Position numbers and translations under genes: made by a program. Positions 1 through 12,588 of a stretch of DNA of 64,000 bases are shown here, one piece after another. Location of the stretch: positions 744,001 through 808,000 of the forward strand of contig RCTD01000026.1 in NCBI GenBank assembly GCA_014898415.1, given 5' to 3'. Each line of letters begins with the position of its first letter. Position 1 is the first letter of the stretch. The DNA is from Stromatinia cepivora. Lineage: Eukaryota; Ascomycota; Leotiomycetes; Helotiales; Sclerotiniaceae. A model generated the notes under the pieces. The model had not been told where the DNA came from. It saw only the letters and a program-made list of their open reading frames with translations, and made no database searches.

Positions 1-840
1 TCAAATTTCAAATCGATTGATTGAATGGTTATTGAATTATTAAAGATTTAATAAAGAAGATTACTTAAAATGGAATGGTTTTTTAAGGTGGCCTAAAAGA
101 GGGAGTGGCCCGAAAGTGGGGTATTAGACTTATAATTAATTAAACTATTTAAATTAATTTGATCAATTTGATCAAATCGATCTATATAATCTAATTATTC
201 AATATATGAATACGAATTCGAATTCTACGAATTTTTTAATATATACGAAATGTTATAGTTGCTAGAAGGATATTATTAGTAAAGTTAGGAAATTCTATAA
301 GGAAGTAGTTTTATTATTAAAGACAAATATATAATCGATGATATATTATTGTTTGATTAGAAAATTCTATTAAATCTTTGTATTTATTAAATTCTAGTAT
401 ATAATCGATGATTTATTATTGTTTTGATATCGTTTTTTATTGGATTTAAAAGAAAAGGGTTCTTTTAGATAGAAAAAGGATGATGAAAAGTTTTACGGCT
501 AATTGATTCTTTGTCATTTGTGACTCTGATACGAAATCATCGAATTGAAGAGTATTCAAATAAAGAATCTTTATAGTATGAATTAAATTGATTGAAATAA
601 TAAATCTTTATTCAAATCGATAAATATAAATTATATATAAATTAAAGTCGAAATTTCAATCTTCAATTTTTTTAATAAAAGAAAATCATAAAATTCTAAA
701 TATTTTAGAATTTATTAATATTTATATAATAAATTTCTATATAAAATTTCATATTATTTTATTCAAATTTGAAAGAATTATTAAAAAATAAAATTTATTA
801 TTTTTGATATAAAAAGATGATTCAAAATCTAGGTAGGCCG
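1..840. repeat. RIP-degraded AT-rich repeat, copy 1
   Basis: Very AT-rich DNA without coding capacity. It shares a dispersed repeat with 50940-51310: the stretch around 207-251 matches 51091-51135 and the stretch around 595-630 matches 51236-51270, with differences that are largely C/T and G/A. This copy is interrupted by an insertion at 252-528 that the other copy lacks. Composition and transition bias fit RIP. No recognisable transposon protein is readable, so the parent family is unknown. Confidence 0.7.
252..528. mobile_element. 277-bp insertion with 9-bp target duplication (MITE-like)
   Basis: The 9-mer ATACGAAAT occurs at 243-251 and again at 529-537, bracketing 277 bp. In the related repeat at 51127-51135 the same 9-mer occurs once and runs straight on into CATCGAATT, so that copy looks like the empty site. 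Terminal inverted repeats are poor (GTTATAG at the left; the right end read inward gives CAGAGTC). The insert contains a partly duplicated segment, the phrase ATAATCGATGAT occurring near 331 and 400. A 9-bp duplication suits a Mutator-like or, if read as 8 bp, a hAT-like non-autonomous element. Confidence 0.55.
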
Positions 841-1812
841 AAGTTAGAGTAGTTAAATTAAGAGTAGATAGTATAGAATGATATGATTAATATCTTTTAT
901 CCAAACCCAAAACTGTATATTGTTCTCTGCCTACCTACTATGTTCTTTTCGCATTCACTAAAATGATCACTTTGGAAAGAAAACTTTGTATATATTGCTA
1001 TCACTATCTTATACCATTTCAATTCTCCATCCCGAGCCATTCATCCTCCATACTGATTACTCAGTCCTTTCATTTCTCTGATGCTCCCTCGAATTTCCAA
1101 ACTGGACTCAAAAGTTAAAAGATGTTAAATATATACATAGAAATTGAAGATTCGCCTCTTTCTCCTCCCTCACGCCTTGTCCCGTCGATCCATCTTTGGC
1201 AAACATTTTCCTCTCACTTCTCGAGTCTCAAAATCCAATCTCTCAGTAATAATCAAACATTATCCTTTCCTTAGCAGACTCATCGAGTGATCCTGCTACT
1301 ACCTACCATATTCTCCTCCCTTTCCTTTAAAAATCAAATATAACGCCATGAATGAGTGTGTGTTGGGTATCTTCCATCCTTTCCATCCTTTCCATCCTTT
1401 CCATCCTTTCCATCCTTTCCATCCTTTCCATCCTTTCCATCCTTTCCATCCTTTCCATCCTTTCCATCCTTTCCATCCTTTCCATCCTTTCCATGCATCC
1501 CTTCATTTCGTATCATATCAAAAGACCGTGAGTGCATACCATGTACGCGAAAATTCGTAAAGACCGTGAATTATCATTTCATCCATTATTGAGGTTGTCA
1601 TTAAGATAATCAATCAAGGATCGTATGTATCTTGTTTTTCGTTGTTCATGTCGGACGGAGATATTAGGAATAAGAAATGAAATATAAAATGAAAAATAAA
1701 TATGTCATGATACGTTAAATGTAATCGTTGTGTCGTGGAGTTGTGAGAATGAATATAAAAATGCCGAAGCTAAATGTCGAATGAAAAGATTAAAATGACC
1801 AGAATCATATCG
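841..1812. other. Intergenic region, 3' flank of the wall-protein gene
   Basis: Transition from AT-rich repeat to normal composition, then pyrimidine-rich sequence. The only structure I see is the 9-bp minisatellite at 1372-1494. Open frames here are produced by that repeat (Gly-Lys-Asp on one strand, Phe-His-Pro on the other) and I do not regard them as genes. Confidence 0.6.
1372..1494. repeat. 9-bp minisatellite (TTCCATCCT)n
   Basis: Thirteen perfect tandem copies of TTCCATCCT plus a partial copy. Because the unit is a multiple of three it leaves open frames on both strands. It lies about 320 bp beyond the stop codon of the wall-protein gene. The perfect copies indicate recent slippage. 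Confidence 0.95.
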
Positions 1813-4800
1813 TCACAAGCCCATTAAGCCCACAACCACCGTTATCAATGTAAAGAATATCGAAGGCTTCAATTTTGAACCAGCACCCTGAGAAGGTCCA
1901 CCAGTACCCGACGGGCTCGCAGATCCGGAGCTAGTGGATGAAGAACTTGTAGCTGATTTCGTTGTTGGAGTTGGAGTTGGGGTTTGGGATTGAAGGGAAG
2001 ATTCAGAGCCAGATGCTGAGGCTGGTGTTGAGGCCGATGCAGAGCTCGAGGCGGAGTTGGAAATGCCTATACCGGGGACACTAGAGGCTGCTGTGGATAC
2101 TGAGGCGCTTCCACTACTAGAAGCTGTAGGTATGCTGGTTACCGCAGTGGAAGGAGCGCTTGCGGTTGAAGTTTGGAGTGAAGATGCAGTCGAAACACCA
2201 ACTGGTGCGATTTGGCTTGCGATACTAACACTTTGGCTCTGGCTCTGGCTTGGGCTTGCGCTCGTCCTAGAGCTCAAAACAGCACTCGAGGCACTTGTAG
2301 TTTCCAACTTGATTGTGCTACTGCTCGCCTCAACAGGCAACACTGTCGCCGTTTTTGTAGTCACTTGCGTACTACCAGCAACCTCACTCTGCGGTGTCTG
2401 CGCACTACAGAAATCCAAGAACTGTTCGAATTGTGGCTCCACATATGCTTGCAACGTTTGTTTCACATTAACACTATTTGCCTCAATACATGCTTGACAT
2501 GAGGAATAATCTGATTCAAATGCGGAATTGGAGGCGCAGAGAGCGGGCGATTTACCGACTTTGAGTACTTCGATATAGCAATTGTTGCAGGTGGCGTAGC
2601 AGACTGCGGGGGTGATAGTGTCATCGCGTTTGGTGAGAAGGTTGAGATGCATGGAGTCTGAATTGCGTTTCTCTCCAAAGAGTCGGGGAAGAAGACCGCG
2701 GCGAGATGTGACGGAAGGTGTGGCAAGTGCTGAAGTGGAAAGTCCGGTATGAGTTGCGGCTGGGTAGTGGGAAATACCTGTTTGGGATGTCCAATCACCA
2801 GTTGTGAATGTTTTGACTAATTCAGAGCCTTCATTACCAATGATGATTTCGGTTATGACCTTCTCGATGAAAATTCCAAAGCTGAGACCAAATGCATTGG
2901 GGTTGAGATTGAAGTATCCAGCTGTTGGTGGGTAATAACCAGTTTGATTTTGTGGCCAATATACTTCCGTTGTTTCAGGAGCAGGGATACAATATTGGGC
3001 TTCGCAAAGATAATCTTCGGCGGGTGGATCGGCCCAGAGAGCACAGTGGTCAGGCTTGGGCGGGTTGCAGACGTATCCTGGTGAACATCCAAAGATTGCT
3101 GATGAACTAGAGTCTTGAGGAGTTACTGGACCGGAATTTGTAGGGGATGGACAGGTGATCAGTTCTGTTACAGTTACGGTGGATCCAGGTTCGGTGATAT
3201 ATGCTGTAGATCCCCTCAAGGTTGCCCCAAGGCTGATGGTTGTTGGATAAACGCTAATAGAGCCTGGAAGGGTTGATATCACGGTCGATCCTGCCTGTGT
3301 ATTCGTAACTGTAGGCCCGGCAATCGATTGGGTTACCGTGGATATCGAAAACGAACCAGCAAGAGTCGTCACGGATGCAGGGAATGTGATTGTCTGTGCT
3401 GGAGCTGTAAATGTTGATCCTTGAATAGTGGTAATTTGCCCTGGGAGTGTAGTGACTGACCCGACCAGGGTTACTGTCTGTGCTGGAGCCGTGAAAGTTG
3501 ATCCTTGAATAGTAATGGTTTGTCCTGGTAGTGTAGTGACGGATCCGGGCAAAGTGACTGTGGAGCCTGGTAATGTAGTGACTGACCCCGGGAGCGTAAT
3601 TGTCTGTACTGGAGCTGTAAATGTTGATCCTTGAATAGTGGTTATTTGCCCTGGCAGTGTAGTGACCGAACCGGGTAGGGTGACTGTTGAGCCTGGTATT
3701 GTAGTCATCGATCCGGGAAGGGTAACTGTCGGACCGGGTAGTGTAGTGACCGACGCTGGTAGAGTTACTGTTGAGCCTGGTAGGGTCACGGTCTGGCCAG
3801 GAATAGTTGACCCAGGCAGAGTCAAAATTGAGCCGGGAAGGGTTACAATTGATGTAGTTCCCGGTTGTACTATAGTGGTCAAGGATCCTAATATCGATGT
3901 TGTGATTGTAGGACCAGGGATTGTCTGAATTGACGTGGATCCAGGAACGGTGACTATCGAGCCTGGCAGTGTGATTGTCTGGCCGGGAATTGTTGATCCA
4001 GGCAAAGTCAAAGTTGAGCCAGGAAGGGTCACAATTGATGTAGTTCCTGGTTGTGTGATAGTGGTTAAGGATCCTAATATCGATGTTGTTACTGTAGGAC
4101 CAGGGATTGTCTGAATTGATGTAGTCCCTGGGAGAGTAACTGTCGAGCCTGACAATGTGATTGTCTGGCCGGGAATCGTTACAATCGATGTAATTGCTGG
4201 TTGTGTTATTGTTGTCAAAGATCCTGATATCGATAAAGTAACCGTAGGCCCGGAAATTGTTTGAATTGAGGTACTTCCAGGTAGGGTAACTGTCGTCAAA
4301 GAGCCAGGCAGAGTCAAGGTTGAGCCAGGAATGGTCACAATCGATGTAATTGCTGGCTGTGTTATTGTTGTCAAGGATCCTGATATCGATAAAGTAACCG
4401 TAGGCCCGGAAATTGTTTGAACTGAGGTACTTGCAGGGAGAGTAATAGTTGTCAAAGATCCAGGTAGCGAGATTGTAGGTCCGGAAACTGTCAAAATTGA
4501 TGTGCTACCAGGCAAAGAAATGGTTGTCAAGGATCCCGATATCGAAGTGGTAATATTTTGACCAGGAACTTGATGATATCAGCACAATATTCATTTGGAA
4601 TTGTCATTTTACTTACGTGAGGTAGTGACGTAAATGTTGGATGTGAGTGTTGGGCCGGAAACTGTCAATGTTGCTGTGCTCCCAGGCAGAGAAATGGTCG
4701 TCAAAGATCCTGATATAGATGTAGTGACGGTTTGTCCAGGAACTTTATAACATCAGCATGCAATGTATATAAAAGTACTTTGAGACTTACGTGAGGTAGT

Positions 4801-7800
4801 TACGTATATGTTGGAAGTTACTGTTGGGCCTGAAACTGTCAAGAGTGAGGTAGTTCCGGGCAAGGTGATGGTAGTCAAAGATCCTGATATTGAAGTCGTG
4901 ATGGTTGGACCGGGGACTAAATAGTTGTCAGAATATAATCTAGCCATCAATAATCTATTATTACCTGAAGTAGTGATGAAGATATCCGACGTCACAGTGC
5001 TAGCGGGAAGAGTAAGCGTCGATGTTATATATATATCAGAGGTGATCTTTTGGGTAACAACTATCGTTGACGCGGGTTCCGTGATCGTGATTGGAGTTCC
5101 TGAGATCATGGTAGTGACTGTTACGGGAGGAACAGTGATTGTATCGAGCGAAGTGAGCGTTGTGACTGTAGAATTAGCACCTTTTAGGCGTTTCATAACC
5201 TTAAAGACTTACCAGATGTTGTGGTTGTTGTAGCAGCTGAGGATATTAGCCATTTGTATGTCAAAGATATATAATATAGGGACTTACTCTCAAAATCAGT
5301 GGTGGTGTAGCTAGCTGTAGTCGCTTTGTTTCATATTAATCACTCGATCTTCAACCCAAACTTAATAAATTACTTACTCTCACTATCGGTTACTGTCGCT
5401 GTGGCCGTTGTAGCTAGTTTTGAATCAGCTGAATGTCTACCTACTTTGAAAGTAGTACTTACTTTCAGACCACGTAATCAATGATACATAAGTTGTTGGG
5501 ATATATTGCGTCGTGGATATAACCTGCGAATATGTTGTTGGGACATATTGAGTTGACGTGCTCGTATGATCGCTGACAATTGTGGTATAAACAGTATATG
5601 GATATGAAGTGGAGATGGTTACTGTGGAAAGATGAACCTCTGTCAAGACGGTGCTGATGGTGGTCGATTCTATCAAGGTGGTACTATATGTCGAGTAGAT
5701 ATCTGAAACCGAGACACTTGTAGATACGCTAATTTCAATCGTGGTAGTAGGTACCTGGGCTTTTCATTAGCTAACGCTAAGTATTTGCATGCAAAGGGGG
5801 CATACCAAAGTACTACTAGTAATCACACTAGTCTCGGTAGTTGTCGTGGGTACCTAGGAAAATGTTAGCCGTTGATCATATGAACCTTGAAAGGGTGGAC
5901 GGACGGAAGTAGTAAACGTTGACACAGAGGTTAATTCCTGAGTTGTCGTGTAGGTAGTACTTAGATACGAGGTAGAGTAGTAAGTGGTCGAACTGATAAT
6001 AGTTTCATATACAGTATATGGATAAGATGTGGAAATCGTCAAAACCGAAGTGGAGAAATATGATGAGACGACTGTAGTTGGAACAAGAGAAGTGCTTGTC
6101 GTCGTAGTTGGAACCCATACTTCCATCGTTGTTGTGTATGGAATAGAAGTAGTTTTGGTACTCGTCATAGTATACGTTGAGACCGTTGTGTAAGTGCTAT
6201 AACTGTATTCTGTTGTTGAGGATACCACAGTATATGGATATGAGGTGGTTTGTGTAAGCGTGGCTGTGGAAAAGTATGAATCGGTGATGGTGGTTGGGAT
6301 CAGTGAAATTTGCGTGGTAGTAGTTGGCATTATAATACTTGTGGTGAGAGTGGAAAGACTAAAAAAAACCAAAATTTCTAATACTGTAGTAGTGGTATAA
6401 TCTGTGACGCCATGGGTTATATCACTTATGACCGTCTCATTCACGGTATATGGATAAGAAGTCGTGATATAGGAAGTGTCTGTGGTGCTGTAGGTCTCTA
6501 TGATCGTGGTGTAGACGTATACATCTGAAACCGACACGGAAGTTGAGATTGAAGTAGAAACATCTGTGACAGTGGTAGGTACGGATGTTGTAATTGTGAT
6601 TAGAGAGGTCTGAGTGCTATATATATATGATGTTGTTGAAGAGATAACAGTATAAGGTATACTTGTAGTTATTAACGATGTTGAGACGGTCGTGGTAGGT
6701 ACATATGAGGTTTTAGTGACATAATCTGTTTCGATATCTGTCGTAGTTGTCGAGAAAGTACTTGTTTCACGACTAGTATAGTACTCCGTGGTGTATTGAG
6801 TGTAAGTCGTGGAGTGGTTCGAAATCACCGTTACCGGATAGCTCGTACTCAAAGTATATGTTGATACAGATGTAAAGAGATGGTCAACGGTAGTGGTTAT
6901 AAAAACATCCACTGTTGTGGGTAAGGGTACAGAGCTGATTGAAGTCACCGTGCTGGTAGTCTCATATATTAATACTTCGGTTTTCGTAGTGGTTTCCCAT
7001 AATGTGTAGTTGTTTATAACAGTCACGGGATAAGATGAGGTGATAATCACATCTTGGGTAGTAGTGTATGTCGTAGGTTGATATACCGTTGTTGGTAAGT
7101 AATCAGTTGTACTTGAAGTGACCGTGGTAGTCGCATAATCCGTTGTGCTGCTAGTGATGAGAGAGGTGAAAGTCGTTGAGGAATAAGATGTGATTGTCGT
7201 GAGCGACCCACTAATATTCTTGGTTATCAAAACGGGATAAAACTCCGTGCATGTGGTTGTAATTGTTTCAAATTTTGTTTTTGTGTGATCCCGAGTAGTT
7301 GTAGTAGTGAAACTAGAGGTGAATAGTTCAGTGGTTGTCAGGGTAACGTACTTCGTTATTGTAATTGGGTATCCATAGCTGTTTATTAGAGTTGTTGTGT
7401 ATGGGATTGAAGTCGTAATCACATCAGTCAATATGGTAGTCTGCCAAATGAAGCTCGTTGTAGTCTCCTCGTCAGTAATAGTGTTAGTTTGAGTGGTCAA
7501 ATCCACCTCGGTAGCAGTGAAATTGTAGTTTTTGGTCTAGTATGACAATTAGCACGACAGACTTGAGGAATTTCTGAAGAGCTAAATACCGTGGTAACAA
7601 GAGCTGTAGAGATGTTGGTCTATTTTTTATTTTGATATCAGCTCTAGAAAAGTTCGACTATGGCCTAAAATACTTACGACAGTAATAACGTCCGTCAGGG
7701 TCGTAGTCGCGGAGATTACACTAGGAACACTGATGCCAAGATGTTAGCAAAATCCATGATGTTAAGCTTCTGTAGAACAGTTCTTGAGTAGAGTCAAAAG

Positions 7801-8846
7801 TAGCTTAGAATTATGATTCTTTGCTGCTCCTTCTACACGACCATTGACCTTACACCCTCGATCCCAACGACGGACAATTGCTAGGCCTCGTAGAAGAAGA
7901 AATAATCTCATAATCCTCAGCTTATACTGACATTGACATAATTGTGCCAAGGAATGAAGAACTGAATATATAAAGCTTGATTTACTCACGTTGTCGTGAA
8001 GGACTCTGTCTCGGTGATCTTCTCCGTGATCTATTGCATGTTAGCTCGTATATTTTTGACGATGATGATGAAGAGACGCACAGTTTGGTTAGCAGTTTGA
8101 TAACCACCGACGGTTTTAGTTATCTAGTAATGCGTCAGGAGCTGGGCTATGGTGAATGTGATGCAATCCTGAACTTACAGTCTGATTTTGAGTGACTGTC
8201 TCCGTGATCTAAAATCCGTCAATAAATCGTTCCACAAGGTCCCAGAAAAACTACACTCACTGTCGTTCCTCCGTAAGGATATCCGCCACTCTGGGTGGAG
8301 CTCGCAGTCACAGTAACCGTCTCAGTAACCTTTCCACAGTCAATTGAATGACCCTTTCCATGCTCAGCATTGCGCGCAACTCACTGTAGTACCAGGCGCA
8401 TAGCCACCCCCAACAGTTGTAGTAATTGTCTGTGTAGTCTGCTTTCCGATCAATGATAGTTCCTGGGTTCGAGTAAAAGTTACTCACGCTTTGATTTTGA
8501 TAGGCTGTTGATGTGGAGATTGAGACAACGGTGGTTGGTTTGCTAGATTATATTAGTATTTCTTGACTTTGCTATTGCCGGCAGAAACTCACTCAATCGT
8601 AGTAGTTTCCCAACAGGTAGTCGTCGATACAGAAATTGAAGTTGATGTGACAGTTTCTGTGGGACAAGATCCATATCCATCGCCGGGAGATGTGATAGTA
8701 ACAGTATTTGGCTCGCATGTTAAAGGATGCCCTTCTCCATCTGATGTTATTGGGGTCACGATCGCTGTGGTTGTATTCAAATATTGTCCTTGTGCCACCC
8801 CAATTAACCCTGCTATTAGTGCTCCGATTCGAGGTTTGGAGACCAT
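1813..8846 (-). CDS. Giant Ser/Thr-rich mucin-like GPI-anchored surface protein, 18 exons
   Basis: Spliced model (5' to 3'): 8846-8593, 8542-8488, 8441-8385, 8329-8261, 8208-8179, 8030-7990, 7729-7678, 7619-7590, 7536-5905, 5853-5806, 5754-5463, 5413-5378, 5314-5288, 5236-5213, 5165-4965, 4916-4791, 4742-4617, 4568-1813. The sum is 5856 bp, or 1951 aa. Residues 1-20 form a signal peptide ending Ala-Gln-Gly. A Thr/Ser/Tyr-rich region with recurring TSYPYTV-like blocks (exon 9) is followed by LPGS/TVTLPG-type repeats (exons 15-18), a Cys-containing segment around 3030-2900 and another around 2610-2400, a Ser-rich stalk, and a hydrophobic C-terminus typical of a GPI signal. It is expected at the cell wall as an adhesin or structural mannoprotein. 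Introns 11-17 are all phase 1, and introns 2-5 and 7-10 are phase 0. Intron 6 is long (about 260 bp) with a possible alternative acceptor at 7721. The donor at 5904 is GTCCGT, supported only by frame and length, and a small unrecognised intron inside exon 9 near 6360 is possible. Function is inferred from composition only. Confidence 0.82.
4569..4964 (-). repeat. 174-bp exon+intron tandem duplication inside the wall-protein gene
   Basis: Three introns lie at 4569-4616, 4743-4790 and 4917-4964, each exactly 48 bp and spaced exactly 174 bp apart. The two exons between them are both 126 bp (42 codons) and encode near-identical peptides containing GSLTTI and NIYVTTS. Introns 1 and 2 still share an internal ATCAGCA branch region. 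The pattern indicates duplication of a genomic module carrying its own intron. Confidence 0.85.
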
Positions 8847-10092
8847 TGTGAAGTACCGTCCTGTCGATTCGAAATAACGATAGTGTAGATATCAGCAATT
8901 ATGCTGAAATCTTTCCAACGAGCGAAAAAGAGACGGCAGTTACGTGCTTCTGGTTTGGGAACGACTGACTGCAGTGCAGGTAGCTGTATAGTATTTGTTG
9001 TGCCTGACTATAATATACGACCAAGGTGCATCAGCTCTAAGGCTGAAGGTCCGGAAACTCCAATCGAAGCGATTTATAGCCAATCAAGAAGTCAATTGAG
9101 AACTTTCACAGCCAAATATTTGCCAAGGTAACTTTAGAAGATTTCCGAAGCCGTGCAGGTAGGCCACGAAGACTAGTTGAACAACAAGAGAGACAAGTAA
9201 AACGAGAGAAAGGTCCAAACGATATTGTTGTGATGGAGAAAGATCTCGAAATGGAAAAGAGCTAGGGGACCCTAGACATTACGGACCACTTTACCTTGCC
9301 AATCCACTTTGGATGTTAAAAGTCGTGATATGAGAAAGATGCAGGGCCAAGGGAAGAGAGAATAAAATGGAAGGGTAGTGCATGGATAAGCACCGGGGGC
9401 CTTGTGGTGATTTGAGAAAGGCAAATGGAAAATCGATCTTTCGTCCTACTAACACTGGAGCAGGGTAGATTTTTGAAATTCAATGCGGGAAATGGAAAAT
9501 AATGTGAGCCTCAATAGGACAACACATTTTACTGTACCTGCTGTACATACCATTTTAGCTAGCATGCGATAGACGATCCTCGCATACTGCCGTCCAACCA
9601 AAATGACAAGCATCTTGGCATGTTGATCTACGGAGTATGAACCAACAGCAATTCTTTGGATGGTGAGAATAATGAGGATGGATATTGCATGTCACTACAT
9701 GATATCGGAGCAAGAAACGCATGCCGTTCATGTCCTTTCCCTTCGGGAAAATCTTCCGTACGACGGATTGACACCTTCTCTGCAGGACCGAAAAAAAAAG
9801 CTAATTGAAATGTTTGTTTTTTACTATTGGAAAGTAAGATCCCGGGTACCCTCCTTGCCAGATTACTGCAGGTATGTCTATTTCGGGGGCAATTCCGTGT
9901 AGCTGGGTAGTTTGGCTGGACCATGGAGATTTTTTGTGGTCTACCAACAATTGTCAATTCTGCAAGACGGGTTGAATGAGAAATCGACAGGTGACAGAGT
10001 GTGATAAGAGGCTGAGTGGCGGTGGGGGTGGAATTATTGCTTATTTTGTAGAGAGGTGGGTGAGTGTTGGGCGAAATTGTGTAATAATTATC

Positions 10093-10135
10093 CACTCTTT
10101 CACTCTTTCACTCTTTCACTCTTTCACTCTTTCAC
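10093..10135. repeat. 8-bp tandem repeat (CACTCTTT)n
   Basis: Five perfect copies of CACTCTTT plus CAC, in non-coding DNA. Confidence 0.95.
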
Positions 10136-10252
10136 ACACACTTGCATTCTTGCTCATGGTTGCTCAAATCAATACGATCGAGTATGCAGGTAGTTTGATG
10201 GCCCGACACGAAGAGATATTTGGGTAGAAATGGTAAGTGGACAGTTAAGCAG

Positions 10253-10332
10253 GGTTGTATGGAGGGTTGTATGGAGGGTTGTATGGAGGGTTGTATGGAG
10301 GGTTGTATGGAGGGTTGTATGGAGGGTCGTAT
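10253..10332. repeat. 12-bp minisatellite (GGTTGTATGGAG)n
   Basis: Six copies of GGTTGTATGGAG followed by a diverged copy with C for T. Being a multiple of three, it opens long frames on both strands (Tyr-Gly-Gly-Leu on +; Ile-Gln-Pro-Ser on -), which I do not count as genes. Confidence 0.95.
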
Positions 10333-10713
10333 GGTCGGATGAGGTCGAGAAAAGGAAAGAGAATAAGCTTCGATGAGGTGGTTGGTGAGAGATGCTGTAA
10401 GTGGAGTCAAATAGTGGAACCAAACACGCCCGCAAAAGATACGATTGAAATGATTGGTTAATATGAGACTTGTTATCGTTGTCATCTTTATCATCATTAT
10501 CATTGGAGGATGAAGGTACATCTTCAATTCTATTCCAACCTCATCATTCGTTCATTCGTTCATTCTAACAAACACAACTTTTCTTCAATATCCTCGTATA
10601 GTTTTACCACACTTTCACCACACACTTTCACCATCTTTGCATATACTTTCATGCATTTTCATTTACTTCTAATAGTGATCCATTCCTATTTTGATAGATC
10701 ATACCTTATCTTG

Positions 10714-10762
10714 CTAAGTGCTAAATGCTAAATGCTAAATGCTAAATGCTAAATGCTAAATG
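10714..10762. repeat. 7-bp tandem repeat (CTAAATG)n
   Basis: One CTAAGTG copy followed by six perfect CTAAATG copies, about 340 bp upstream of the GAL7 start codon. Confidence 0.95.
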
Positions 10763-11100
10763 CTTACTCGTACATAATACTAAATAAATAGATCAACTGC
10801 ATCATAGGATTTTTTTTAATGCCCTTTCCAAAATCGACAAGAGCCTCATAATATACCGGTACTAGGATTCTGTACGGAGTAACATTCTTACCCCCACTTC
10901 ACGGATAAATAACTGAACAGGTTAAGTCCCCCGCCATTCACCTTACGAGCAACCAGAAGTGGAAGGAACTAGGTAAGATTACTAGGTATTTATTATTTTT
11001 TTACTGGAAAGAAAAATCAACTCTTTCCGCAGCATTACATCACATCTGTAACATATTTTGGTGTTACCTTAAATCGAAAAAAAAAAATTAAAAATAAAAT

Positions 11101-12588
<1,488 letters not shown>

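Larger units (their letters stand above)
8847..11100. other. Intergenic region between divergent genes
   Basis: Upstream of both the wall-protein gene (-) and GAL7 (+), so it must hold both promoters. Besides three minisatellites (10093, 10253, 10714) I see no gene: open frames are short, overlap on both strands and show no start or splice support. A homopurine/AT tract lies just upstream of the GAL7 start (11078-11100). Confidence 0.55.

Noticed and set aside
1372..1494. CRISPR-like array
   Set aside because: Contiguous short tandem units without spacers, in a fungal genome.
1334..1592. Collagen-like Gly-Lys-Asp repeat protein
   Set aside because: Produced wholly by a perfect 9-bp minisatellite; no start context, signal peptide or non-repeat domain.
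2057..2502. Long plus-strand frames opposite the wall-protein gene
   Set aside because: They are complements of the Ser/Thr-rich coding repeats; the minus-strand frame has the signal peptide, splice sites and GPI end.
7762..7989. Minus-strand frame of 75 codons in the wall-protein gene
   Set aside because: It falls inside intron 6 of the model and does not have the Thr/Ser-rich composition of the exons; treated as intronic.
10132..10527. Repeat proteins at the 12-bp minisatellite
   Set aside because: Open frames on both strands come from the repeat itself; no other coding evidence.
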